DNA from: an uncultured Leucobacter sp.
GTDB taxonomy: Bacteria > Actinomycetota > Actinomycetes > Actinomycetales > Microbacteriaceae
NCBI GenBank assembly: GCA_945952575.1
Contig: CAMFIY010000082.1
Coordinates: forward strand, 1 to 10,135
Direction: 5' to 3'
DNA: 10,135 nucleotides
In this document: piece after piece, positions 1 to 6,164 of the stretch
Position numbering within the stretch: the stretch's first letter is position 1
Layout: each line of letters starts with the position of its first letter
Program-made: the position numbers and the translations under genes
The notes under the pieces: model-generated
Told to the model about the DNA's origin: nothing
The model's database searches: none
The model's input: only the letters and a program-made list of their open reading frames with translations

Positions 1-752
1 GCGTCGACGTGGCCGCCACGAAGTCGAGCATCAACGACGTGGTGACCGCGGCGGACCGAAAGGCGGAGCGACTGCTGACGCTGGGCCTGCGCGAACTGCG
101 GCCGGAGGACGGGATCCTGGGCGAGGAGGGCGCGAGCGTCGACGGCACGACCGGGATCACCTGGGTGGTGGATCCGATCGACGGCACGGTGAACTACCTC
201 TACGACCTGCCCGCATACGCCGTGAGCGTCGCCGCGACCGTCGCCGACGGCGGAACGGGCACCATGGCCGACGGCCGCCGTGCGGTCGCCGGTGCCGTGC
301 ACCTCCCGGTCACGGATCAGCTCTTCGTCGCCTGGGAGGGCGGCGGCGCCCGGCTGAACGGACAGACGCTGGGGCCGGCCGGGCTCGAGGGGCCGCGCGA
401 GACGCCGCTTGCGACGGCGCTCGTCGCCACGGGCTTCGGCTACACCGTCGAGCGGCGCACGGAGCAGGCCGAGGTCGTGCGCCGGCTGATCCCGCGCGTG
501 CGCGACATCCGACGAATGGGGTCGGCCGCCACCGATCTCTGCCTCGTGGCCGCCGGCCGGGTCGACGCCTACTACGAGCGCGGATTGCAGCCCTGGGACT
601 ACGCGGCAGGGGCGCTCATCGCCCGGGAGGCGGGGGCGCTGGTACTCGGCCGGGGCGACCTGCCTGCGGGCGAGCCGATGCTGATCGCGGCGGCGCCGGG
701 CCTGGCCGGGGAGCTGCTGACGGAGATCGACGCGGCGTACGCGACGCTCTGA
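1..752 (+). CDS. Inositol monophosphatase family protein, 5'-truncated by the window edge
   Basis: This is a Mg2+-dependent phosphatase of the inositol monophosphatase superfamily, likely cytosolic, acting on inositol phosphate or a related phosphate monoester. The frame is open from base 3 and gives 249 residues in view. The visible reading starts in the middle of a typical family N-terminus (ATKSSINDVVTAADR), so the true start lies to the left; the GTG at 9 is probably internal. The metal-binding elements are present: GEEG (bases 120-131), DPIDGT (171-188) with both aspartates, and the C-terminal WDYAAG motif with its aspartate at 597-599. It converges on trmB with 11 bases between stops. 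The substrate cannot be read from sequence: SuhB-like inositol phosphatase, histidinol-phosphatase (HisN-like) and 3'-phosphoadenosine phosphatase (CysQ-like) share these motifs, so only the family is firm. Confidence 0.93.
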   Translation, partial: VDVAATKSSINDVVTAADRKAERLLTLGLRELRPEDGILGEEGASVDGTTGITWVVDPIDGTVNYLYDLPAYAVSVAATVADGGTGTMADGRRAVAGAVHLPVTDQLFVAWEGGGARLNGQTLGPAGLEGPRETPLATALVATGFGYTVERRTEQAEVVRRLIPRVRDIRRMGSAATDLCLVAAGRVDAYYERGLQPWDYAAGALIAREAGALVLGRGDLPAGEPMLIAAAPGLAGELLTEIDAAYATL

Positions 753-775
753 GATCGGCGGGCTCAGACGCGTCG
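742..775. terminator. Bidirectional terminator-like hairpin between phosphatase and trmB
   Basis: A 12-bp stem pairs 742-753 with 763-775, with one bulged C at 769 and a 9-base loop (754-762). It encloses both stop codons: TGA at 750-752 and, on the minus strand, the TGA read from 764-766. There is no T-run on either side, so it is not a classical intrinsic terminator. In GC-rich actinobacteria such hairpins are often the only visible terminator signal. The pairing is seen directly; the function is inferred. Confidence 0.5.
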
Positions 776-1534
776 GTAGCTCAGATCCCGGATCGTGCGG
801 CCCTTGTCGATGCCCTTCTGCTCGAAGGCGGTGAGCACCCGCCCGTCGAAGCGCGGCGCCCAATCCCCCGAGAAGTCGCGGGCGAAGCCGGGAGCGGCAT
901 CCATCACCTCGCGCATCTGCTCGGCGTAGTCCTCCCAGTCGGTCGCGAGGCGCAGCACGCCGCCGGGCAGCTCGGCCGTCGCCGGGCGCAACGAGCGCGC
1001 CGCGATCCCGGCGAAGTCCTCCGACACGAGGCGCCGTTTCGTGTGCCGCGCCTTGGCCCAGGGATCCGGGAAGAACACCCAGAGCTCGTCGACCGAGCCG
1101 GCGGGCAGCGCCTGCTCGAGCACCTCGGGCGCGTTCGCCTCGATCAGGCGCAGGTTCGTCGTGTCCGCCCACTCGGCGCGGATCATCGTGCGCGCGAGCC
1201 CGGCGCGGAACACCTCGATCGCGATGAAGTCCCGATCCCGGTGCTCGGAGGCGGCGTGCACGATCGCGTGCCCCTGGCCCGATCCGACCTCGACGACGAG
1301 CGGCGCCTCCCGCCCGAAGACGACGGCCGGCTCGAGGCTCGCGTGATCCGCGACGCTGGTGGCCGCGTGGCCGCGCGGCAGCTCGTAGAGGAAGCGCGGG
1401 CCGAGATCCTCCCAGGCCCGCTCCTGCGACGGCGTCATCCGGCCGCTCCGGCGGACGAAGGAGACGGGCTTGGCGCGGAACGTCCGCGGGTCGAAGCTCT
1501 TCGGCGGCAACGGCTGCTGGGGCGTCTCAGTCAC
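764..1534 (-). CDS. trmB: tRNA (guanine-N7-)-methyltransferase TrmB
   Basis: The enzyme transfers a methyl group from S-adenosylmethionine to N7 of G46 in the variable loop of tRNAs. The 256-residue product has the class I methyltransferase fold. The SAM-binding loop EVGSGQG is at 82-88 and the acidic residue of IAIEV is at 107. The TrmB signature FFPDPWAKARHTKRR is at 154-168, with FPDPW intact, and the C-terminal RVLTAFEQKG segment is typical of the family. A basic, proline-rich N-terminal extension of about 50 residues precedes the core, as is usual in actinobacterial TrmB. The start is GTG at 1534, six bases after a TAGGCT hexamer, which suggests a leaderless mRNA. It diverges from the Pr6Pr membrane gene and converges on the phosphatase gene. 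Family assignment is secure. Confidence 0.96.
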   Translation of the reverse strand: MTETPQQPLPPKSFDPRTFRAKPVSFVRRSGRMTPSQERAWEDLGPRFLYELPRGHAATSVADHASLEPAVVFGREAPLVVEVGSGQGHAIVHAASEHRDRDFIAIEVFRAGLARTMIRAEWADTTNLRLIEANAPEVLEQALPAGSVDELWVFFPDPWAKARHTKRRLVSEDFAGIAARSLRPATAELPGGVLRLATDWEDYAEQMREVMDAAPGFARDFSGDWAPRFDGRVLTAFEQKGIDKGRTIRDLSYRRV

Positions 1535-1540
1535 CCCGAC

Positions 1541-1546
1541 AGCCTA
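1541..1546 (-). promoter_or_regulatory. -10 element (TAGGCT) of trmB, leaderless arrangement
   Basis: TAGGCT on the minus strand fits the actinobacterial -10 pattern TANNNT and ends six bases before the GTG start, so transcription would begin at or next to the start codon. There is no Shine-Dalgarno sequence. No clear -35 hexamer is visible; the expected place (about 1564-1569) lies right beside the -10 of the divergent gene. Confidence 0.55.
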
Positions 1547-1570
1547 GGGCACGATCCGGCGGCGTCCATG

Positions 1571-1576
1571 TACGCT
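1571..1576 (+). promoter_or_regulatory. -10 element (TACGCT) of the Pr6Pr gene, leaderless arrangement
   Basis: TACGCT matches TANNNT and ends six bases before the ATG at 1583. No ribosome binding site is present. The corresponding -35 position (about 1548-1553) abuts the trmB -10 element, so the two divergent promoters overlap. Confidence 0.55.
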
Positions 1577-1582
1577 GTGGCC

Positions 1583-2245
1583 ATGGGTGACGCTCGCATG
1601 AGGATGGGGATCGCCGCGCTCAGATTCGCGATGGCCGCGGCGATGCTCGCCGCGATCGTCTCGACCTATGTGCTTTCGGCTCAGCATCGAGGTGCACCCC
1701 CGAACCCGTTCAACTTCTTCGGCTTCTTCACGATCCAGAGCAACCTGCTCGGCATCGTCGCATTCACCGTCTCGGCGGTCGTGCTGGTGCGCGGCGGCCC
1801 GGCCCCGGGCTGGCTCCCGTCCTTCCGAGGCGCGACGACGGCCTATCTCATGGTGGTGGGCGTCGTCTACGTCACGCTGCTCGCCCCGCTGGGTGCGGAG
1901 GGCGGAGTGACGGAACCCTGGGCGAACTGGGTCCTGCACTACCTCTCCCCGGTCGTCATCGCCGTGGATTGGCTGCTCGTCGCGGATCGCCCCGCGCTGG
2001 CCTGGCGGCAGCTCTGGCTGGTGCTGGTCTATCCCGCGGTGTGGATCGTCGTCGTCCTGATCCGCGGTGCGACGGACGGCTGGGTGCCCTATCCCTTCCT
2101 CAATCCCGAGAACGGCGCCGGATCGATCGCTCTCGTGTGCCTCGGGATCGCACTCACGATCCTCGCCGCCGGCGCGCTCGCCACGGTGCTGAGCCGCGCA
2201 GATCTTTCGAAGTGGACGCGTCGCGTTCGCCGGAATCTGCGCTGA
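1583..2245 (+). CDS. Pr6Pr / FAR-17a/AIG1-like six-helix integral membrane protein
   Basis: This 220-residue hydrophobic protein has about six predicted membrane helices (roughly 11-32, 50-70, 86-103, 117-134, 145-162 and 181-204) and a basic, cytoplasmic-looking C-terminal tail. It resembles the bacterial Pr6Pr proteins, related to the eukaryotic FAR-17a/AIG1 family. AIG1 and ADTRP hydrolyse fatty acid esters of hydroxy fatty acids using a membrane-embedded threonine and histidine. The conserved-looking segments FFTIQSNLL (Thr50) and NWVLHYLSP (His119) are candidates for that pair. This is an analogy; the bacterial members have no established reaction that I know of. The ATG at 1583 is chosen because a TACGCT hexamer lies six bases upstream. 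The frame is open further upstream only across the trmB antisense strand. aroQ follows 80 bases downstream on the same strand. Confidence 0.85.
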   Translation: MGDARMRMGIAALRFAMAAAMLAAIVSTYVLSAQHRGAPPNPFNFFGFFTIQSNLLGIVAFTVSAVVLVRGGPAPGWLPSFRGATTAYLMVVGVVYVTLLAPLGAEGGVTEPWANWVLHYLSPVVIAVDWLLVADRPALAWRQLWLVLVYPAVWIVVVLIRGATDGWVPYPFLNPENGAGSIALVCLGIALTILAAGALATVLSRADLSKWTRRVRRNLR

Positions 2246-2259
2246 GCCCGCCGGCTCGG
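2242..2259 (+). terminator. Terminator-like hairpin at the stop codon of the Pr6Pr gene
   Basis: Bases 2242-2248 pair with 2253-2259 (seven pairs, one of them T-G) around a four-base CGCC loop. The stem includes the TGA at 2243-2245. A short pyrimidine-rich stretch (TTCCTGCTC) follows but there is no true T-run. If it works, it would separate this gene from aroQ, which has its own possible promoter just downstream. Confidence 0.35.
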
Positions 2260-2274
2260 GTTCCTGCTCGCGGC

Positions 2275-2280
2275 TACGAT
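2275..2280 (+). promoter_or_regulatory. Possible -10 element (TACGAT) for aroQ
   Basis: TACGAT fits TANNNT and would give a start of transcription near 2287, about 39 bases before the aroQ ATG. No -35 hexamer is recognisable. Unlike most genes here, aroQ would then have a leader, in agreement with its visible ribosome binding site. Confidence 0.35.
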
Positions 2281-2329
2281 GGAGATGCGGCTGCTCGCCG
2301 CGAACGCACGAGAGGGAGTATCCGCATGA
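2279..2329 (+). CDS. Possible 16-codon upstream ORF overlapping the aroQ start
   Basis: An ATG at 2279 (a second, in-frame ATG is at 2285) opens a 16-codon frame, MEMRLLAANAREGVSA. It ends in TGA at 2327-2329, overlapping the aroQ ATG (2326-2328) as ATGA. Such overlaps are typical of translationally coupled genes. No ribosome binding site precedes it, and the possible -10 element overlaps its first ATG, so the ATG at 2285 might be closer to the 5' end of the mRNA. It may well be chance, and no known leader peptide is recognised. Confidence 0.2.
   Translation: MEMRLLAANAREGVSA
2312..2317 (+). promoter_or_regulatory. Ribosome binding site of aroQ (GAGGGA)
   Basis: A purine-rich GAGGGAG stretch at 2312-2318 lies seven bases before the ATG at 2326. 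It fixes the aroQ start and rejects the long open frame that extends upstream to about 1969. aroQ and the cyclase gene are the only genes with a complete start in the window that have a convincing Shine-Dalgarno sequence as their main start signal. Confidence 0.6.
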
Positions 2330-2763
2330 CGCGACGGATCCTGCTGGTCAACGGCCCGAACCTGAATCTGCTCGGGGTGCGCGAGCCCGGCGTCTACGGC
2401 TCGGACACGCTCGAGGACGTCGTGGCGCTCGCAACGGAGACCGCGGCCGGCCTGGGCTTCGAGGTCCGCGCGGTGCAGAGCAACCACGAGGGAGTCCTGA
2501 TCGACGCGATCCACTCCGCCCGCACCGACTGCGAGGCGATCGTGATCAACCCGGGCGCTTTCACGCACACCTCGATCGCACTGCGGGACGCGCTCGCGGG
2601 GGTGGCGCTGCCGGTCGCCGAGGTGCACCTCAGCAACGTGCACGCGCGCGAGGAGTTCCGCCACCACTCCTACGTCTCCCCCATCGCGGCGTTCGTGATC
2701 GCGGGCGCCGGGATCCAGGGCTACGAGTTCGCGGTGCACCGGTTGGCCGCGATCCTGCCCTGA
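2326..2763 (+). CDS. aroQ: 3-dehydroquinate dehydratase, type II
   Basis: The enzyme dehydrates 3-dehydroquinate to 3-dehydroshikimate, step three of the shikimate pathway to aromatic amino acids. The product is 145 residues, the usual length of the dodecameric type II enzyme. All expected active-site residues are present, at the numbers known from the Mycobacterium tuberculosis enzyme: Asn12 (NGPNLNLLG), Arg19 and the catalytic Tyr24 on the flexible lid (REPGVYG), Asn75 (INPGAFTH), His81, Asp88, the catalytic His101, Ser103 (EVHLSNVHARE) and Arg112 (FRHHSY). The start is ATG at 2326 with a GAGGGAG ribosome binding site. No other shikimate gene is nearby, so it stands apart from any aro cluster. 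It converges on the CPBP gene with 46 bases between stops. Confidence 0.97.
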   Translation: MTRRILLVNGPNLNLLGVREPGVYGSDTLEDVVALATETAAGLGFEVRAVQSNHEGVLIDAIHSARTDCEAIVINPGAFTHTSIALRDALAGVALPVAEVHLSNVHAREEFRHHSYVSPIAAFVIAGAGIQGYEFAVHRLAAILP

Positions 2764-2774
2764 TCCGGCATGAT

Positions 2775-2808
2775 CCGTCCCGGCCCGGCCCGAGGCTCCG
2801 GGCGGCGG
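2775..2808. terminator. GC-rich hairpin between aroQ and the CPBP gene
   Basis: In the 46-base convergent gap, CCG blocks at 2775-2777 and 2780-2782 and CCCGG at 2784-2788 can pair with CCGGG (2798-2802), CGG (2803-2805) and CGG (2806-2808). This gives an 11-bp stem with small left-side bulges. An alternative inner stem pairs GCCCG (2788-2792) with CGGGC (2799-2803). No T-run follows on either strand. It could end transcription from both sides, but low-complexity GC sequence makes such pairings easy to find. Confidence 0.35.
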
Positions 2809-2809
2809 C

Positions 2810-3679
2810 TCACGGCACGGTCGGGAAGATCGCGAACAGCTCGGGGTTGTGCGCGTTCACCAGCACCGCGAAGACGATCGCGTCGAAGAGCAGGTGCACG
2901 GTCACGACGTAGCCGAGCGACTTCGTGCGCAGGAAGATGTAGCCCTGCACGAGCGCGAAGGGGATCGTGAGGAGCGGCCCCCACGCCCGGTAGCCGAGCT
3001 CCCACAGGAACGACACGAAGACCACCGACTGCAGCACGTTCGCGAGCCAGGCCGGGAAGTGGCGGAGCAGCACCGCGAACACGGTACAGATGAAGAAGAG
3101 TTCGTCCCAGATGCCGACTGCGCCGACGCCGACGAAGAGCCGCGCGATGAGCTCGGGCGAGTCGACGGCCGGCCAATTCCGATACACCCCGGACGAGATG
3201 AAGTAGAACGGCAGGATCAGCCACGCGAGCACGATGACCGAGCCGAGCCAGGTCCAGTGCAGGCGTCCCCAGCGGCCGCCGCCCAGCCAGGGGAATCCGG
3301 TGGCACGGTCCCGATATGCGAAGCGCGAGATCAGGTACGGCACGATCACCGCACCGCCCAGCGCGAGCGTGAAGCGGATCATCGCCGGATTGTCGAGCTC
3401 GGCGGCGAGCGGGATCGTGCGGACGATACCGAGCCCGACGGCGATCAGCGAGAGGTCGCGCGTGAGCGAGGGATCGGGCCGGTGGGGTGATCGCGGGCCG
3501 CGGTTCGGGATCGCACCGCCACGCTCGACCGCGCATGCGACCGCGAGCCCGGTGACGAGCAGCAGCCAGCCGAGCCACGGCAGCTCGGCGACGAAGAAGG
3601 CCGGCGCCGCGAGGACGACGAGCACCGCCGCAAGCAGGTGCACGGTCCGCACCCGGTCGACGGTGCTCGCGATCTCCAT
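2810..3679 (-). CDS. CPBP-family (Abi-like) integral membrane protein with degenerate protease motifs
   Basis: This 289-residue protein has about eight hydrophobic segments. Its C-terminal half resembles the CPBP family of intramembrane endopeptidases (Rce1-like, formerly the Abi domain). Family motifs are normally EExxxR, FxxxH and a final histidine. Here the first appears as WDELFF (Asp192-Glu193) with no arginine at the expected place. The second region is FVSFLWELGY (221-230), with no histidine. The last, FALVQGYIFLRTKSLGYVVT followed by VHLLFDA, is well kept (His262, Asp266). It may therefore be inactive or belong to a divergent subfamily. The start at 3679 (MEIAST) is preferred over an in-frame upstream start at 3733 because TACCCT lies six bases before it. 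It diverges from the UvrA-like gene. Family is likely; activity is uncertain. Confidence 0.75.
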   Translation of the reverse strand: MEIASTVDRVRTVHLLAAVLVVLAAPAFFVAELPWLGWLLLVTGLAVACAVERGGAIPNRGPRSPHRPDPSLTRDLSLIAVGLGIVRTIPLAAELDNPAMIRFTLALGGAVIVPYLISRFAYRDRATGFPWLGGGRWGRLHWTWLGSVIVLAWLILPFYFISSGVYRNWPAVDSPELIARLFVGVGAVGIWDELFFICTVFAVLLRHFPAWLANVLQSVVFVSFLWELGYRAWGPLLTIPFALVQGYIFLRTKSLGYVVTVHLLFDAIVFAVLVNAHNPELFAIFPTVP

Positions 3680-3685
3680 CGTCCC

Positions 3686-3691
3686 AGGGTA
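3686..3691 (-). promoter_or_regulatory. -10 element (TACCCT) of the CPBP gene, leaderless arrangement
   Basis: TACCCT on the minus strand ends six bases before the ATG at 3679. There is no ribosome binding site. It moves the preferred start 18 codons downstream of the longest open frame. No -35 match is clear. One copy of an 11-base direct repeat (3695-3705) lies just upstream. Confidence 0.55.
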
Positions 3692-3694
3692 GGC

Positions 3695-3752
3695 GATCGG
3701 AGAAGCGTCGCCGCCCCCCGGGCCCGTGCCCATTCGATCAGGATCGGAGAAG
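3695..3752. repeat. Pair of 11-base direct repeats in the CPBP/UvrA-like divergent region
   Basis: GATCGGAGAAG occurs at 3695-3705 and again at 3742-3752, 47 bases apart start to start. One copy lies next to the CPBP -10 element; the other lies near the expected -35 of the UvrA-like gene, so a shared operator is conceivable. A third identical copy at 6604-6614, inside the cyclase coding region, weakens that idea. Confidence 0.4.
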
Positions 3753-3773
3753 ATCGATGTCGGAGGCCCGCGC

Positions 3774-3779
3774 TAGCCT
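3774..3779 (+). promoter_or_regulatory. -10 element (TAGCCT) of the UvrA-like gene, leaderless arrangement
   Basis: TAGCCT ends seven bases before the ATG at 3787. If it is used, the in-frame ATG at 3757 lies upstream of the transcript and cannot be the start. No SOS-box-like inverted repeat (actinobacterial type TCGAAC-N4-GTTCGA) is visible in the divergent region. Confidence 0.5.
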
Positions 3780-3786
3780 GTTCCCC

Positions 3787-6147
3787 ATGAGCAACGCAGC
3801 CACGCATCCCGCCGACTCGCACGACAGCATCCGCGTCTCCGGCGCGCGGGAGCACAACCTCAAGGACGTGAGCGTCGACATCCCGAAGCGGCGGCTGACC
3901 GCATTCACCGGCGTCTCCGGCTCCGGCAAGAGCTCGCTGGTCTTCGGCACGATCGCAGCCGAGTCGCAGCGCCTCATCAATGAGACCTACAGCGCCTTCG
4001 TGCAGGGGTTCATGCCCTCGCAGTCGCGCCCCGACGTCGACGTGCTCGAGGGCCTCACCACGGCCATCACGGTCGATCAGGAGCGGATGGGGGCGAACCC
4101 GCGCTCGACCGTGGGCACCGCGACCGACGTGAACGCGATGCTGCGGATCGTCTTCTCGCGCCTCGGCTCCCCGCAGATCGGCGGCCCCAACGCGTTCTCC
4201 TTCAACATCGCCTCGATCAGCGGCGCCGGCGCCGTCACCATCGAGAAGGCCGGGCGAACGGTCAAGGAGCGGCGCAGCTTCGAGATCCTCGGCGGCATGT
4301 GCGTCAAGTGCGAGGGCCGCGGATCCGTGAGCGACTTCGACCTCGACGAGCTCTACGATGCCGACAAGTCGCTCGGCGGCGGCGCGCTCAAGATCCCCGG
4401 CTACAGCATGGACGGCTGGTGGGGGCGGATCTTCGGCGATCTCTTCGACATGGAGAAGCCGATCCGCGACTACACCGACAAGGAGCTCGACGCGCTGCTC
4501 TACAAGGAGCCGACCAAGGTGAAGGTCGAAGGCGTCAACCTCACCTACGAGGGGCTGATCCCCCGAATCCAGAAGTCGATGCTCTCGAAGGATCGCGAGG
4601 CCATGCAGCCGCACATCCGCGCATTCGTCGATCGCGCGATCGTCTTCCACACGTGCCCGGACTGCTCCGGTACGCGACTCAACGAGACGGCCCGCTCCTC
4701 GAAGATCCGCGGCCTTTCGATCGCCGACATCTGCGAGATGCAGATCTCCGACGTCGCCGAGTGGGTGCGCGGCATCGACGACCCGGGCATGGCCCCGCTG
4801 GTCGCCAAACTCGCGGACACCCTCGACGCGTTCGTGCAGATCGGGCTCGGCTATCTCTCGCTGGATCGCTCGACCGGCACGCTCTCGGGCGGCGAGTCGC
4901 AGCGGACGAAGATGATCCGGCACCTCGGCTCCCCCATCACCGACGCCACCTACGTCTTCGACGAGCCGTCGATCGGGCTCCATCCCCATGACATCCAGCG
5001 GATGAACCAGCTGCTGATCAAGTTGCGGGACAAGGGCAATACGGTGCTCGTGGTCGAGCACAAGCCCGAGATGATCGCCATCGCGGATCACGTCGTCGAC
5101 CTGGGCCCGGGCGCCGGCGTGAACGGCGGCGAGATCTGCTTCGAGGGCAGCATCGACGGGCTGCGCGCCTCGGGCACCCTGACCGGCAGACACCTCGACG
5201 ATCGGGCTCGGCTCAAGGACGCGGTGCGCGAACCGAACGGCGCGATCGAGGTGCGCGGGGCGGATCTGCACAACCTTCAGAGCGTGGACGTCGACGTGCC
5301 CCTCGGGGTGCTCTGCGTCGTGACCGGCGTGGCCGGCTCGGGCAAGAGCTCGCTCATCCACGGATATGTCTCCAAGCGCGAGGGCGTCGTCGCCGTCGAC
5401 CAGGGTGCGATCAGGGGCTCGCGCCGCTCGAATCCCGCCACCTACACGGGCCTGCTGGATCCGGTGCGGACCGCATTCGCGAAGGCCAACGGCGTGAAGC
5501 CCGCACTCTTCAGCGCGAATTCAGAGGGCGCCTGCCCCGAATGCAAGGGTGCCGGCATGATCTACACCGATCTCGGCATGATGGCCACCGTCGAGAGCGT
5601 CTGCGAGGTGTGCGAGGGCAAGCGCTTCGACGCGGCCGTGCTCGACTACGCGCTCGGCGGCAAGAACATCGCCGAGGTACTGGATCTCTCCATGGCCGAA
5701 GCCCGGGACTTCTTCTCGACCGGCGAATCGAAGGTGCCCAAGGCCGCGAAGATCCTCGAGCGCCTCGTCGACGTGGGCCTCGGCTACCTCACGCTGGGCC
5801 AGCCGCTCTCGACGCTCTCCGGCGGCGAGCGCCAACGTCTCAAGCTCGCGATCCACATGCTCGAGGACGCGGAGGTCTACGTGCTCGACGAGCCGACCAC
5901 GGGTCTGCACCTCGCCGACGTCGAGCAGCTGCTCGGGCTCCTGGATCGCCTGGTCGACCAGGGCAAGAGCGTCATCGTGATCGAGCACCATCAGGCCGTG
6001 ATGGCGCACGCCGATCGGATCATCGATATCGGGCCCGGCGCCGGCCAGCAGGGCGGACGGGTCGTGTTCGAGGGCACCCCCGCCGAATTGGTGGCCGGAC
6101 GCGCGACGCTGACCGGCGAGCACCTCTCGGCGTACGTCGCCGCCTAG
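3787..6147 (+). CDS. UvrA-like (UvrA2/DrrC-type) excinuclease ATPase
   Basis: This 786-residue protein has the double ABC ATPase layout of UvrA. It has two Walker A loops (GVSGSGKSS with Lys48; GVAGSGKSS with Lys520), two signatures (LSGGESQR from 366; LSGGERQR from 677) and two Walker B motifs (DEPSIGLHP at 392; DEPTTGLH at 701). Zinc cysteine pairs are at 172/175 with 290/293, and at 583/586 with 606/609. It is shorter than canonical UvrA (about 940-950). The stretch from the first Walker A to the first cysteine pair is about 90 residues shorter than in E. coli UvrA, as expected for the UvrA2 class lacking the UvrB-binding domain. Relatives such as DrrC give resistance to DNA-intercalating drugs; the role here is inferred. 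ATG 3787 is preferred over ATG 3757, which has a possible GGAGA ribosome site. Confidence 0.92.
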   Translation: MSNAATHPADSHDSIRVSGAREHNLKDVSVDIPKRRLTAFTGVSGSGKSSLVFGTIAAESQRLINETYSAFVQGFMPSQSRPDVDVLEGLTTAITVDQERMGANPRSTVGTATDVNAMLRIVFSRLGSPQIGGPNAFSFNIASISGAGAVTIEKAGRTVKERRSFEILGGMCVKCEGRGSVSDFDLDELYDADKSLGGGALKIPGYSMDGWWGRIFGDLFDMEKPIRDYTDKELDALLYKEPTKVKVEGVNLTYEGLIPRIQKSMLSKDREAMQPHIRAFVDRAIVFHTCPDCSGTRLNETARSSKIRGLSIADICEMQISDVAEWVRGIDDPGMAPLVAKLADTLDAFVQIGLGYLSLDRSTGTLSGGESQRTKMIRHLGSPITDATYVFDEPSIGLHPHDIQRMNQLLIKLRDKGNTVLVVEHKPEMIAIADHVVDLGPGAGVNGGEICFEGSIDGLRASGTLTGRHLDDRARLKDAVREPNGAIEVRGADLHNLQSVDVDVPLGVLCVVTGVAGSGKSSLIHGYVSKREGVVAVDQGAIRGSRRSNPATYTGLLDPVRTAFAKANGVKPALFSANSEGACPECKGAGMIYTDLGMMATVESVCEVCEGKRFDAAVLDYALGGKNIAEVLDLSMAEARDFFSTGESKVPKAAKILERLVDVGLGYLTLGQPLSTLSGGERQRLKLAIHMLEDAEVYVLDEPTTGLHLADVEQLLGLLDRLVDQGKSVIVIEHHQAVMAHADRIIDIGPGAGQQGGRVVFEGTPAELVAGRATLTGEHLSAYVAA

Positions 6148-6164
6148 GGCGGGTTCAGGCGGCG
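6138..6164. terminator. Bidirectional terminator-like hairpin between UvrA-like and cyclase genes
   Basis: An uninterrupted 8-bp stem pairs CGCCGCCT (6138-6145) with AGGCGGCG (6157-6164) around an 11-base loop. It encloses the TAG stop at 6145-6147 and the minus-strand stop read from 6155-6157, in a gap of only seven bases. There is no T-run on either side. The pairing is seen; termination is inferred. Confidence 0.45.

Noticed and set aside
775..785. GGTAGCTCAGA resembles the D-arm start of a tRNA gene
   Set aside because: It lies within the last codons of trmB on the opposite strand, and I see no acceptor stem, anticodon arm or T-arm around it.
1043..2245. 400-codon reading of the Pr6Pr frame starting inside trmB
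   Set aside because: The added N-terminal 180 residues are antisense to trmB and of low complexity, and the leaderless -10 element supports ATG 1583.
1969..2763. 264-codon extension of the aroQ frame
   Set aside because: AroQ proteins are about 145 residues, the ribosome binding site supports ATG 2326, and the extension is an arginine-rich shadow of the Pr6Pr gene.
2721..3578. 285-codon minus-strand frame overlapping the CPBP gene
   Set aside because: It is almost entirely Arg/Ala/Leu/Pro rich, without motifs, and is a shifted shadow of the CPBP gene.
3757..3786. ATG 3757 as start of the UvrA-like protein, with GGAGA six bases upstream
   Set aside because: It would have to be transcribed from a more distant promoter. 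TAGCCT seven bases before ATG 3787 gives a better fit to the pattern of the neighbours. The choice is a preference and not proven.
3445..5361. 638-codon open frame on the minus strand, mostly antisense to the UvrA-like gene
   Set aside because: It is rich in Arg, His, Asp, Ala and Leu, has no family motifs, and overlaps two well-supported genes. It is the frame shadow expected in GC-rich DNA.
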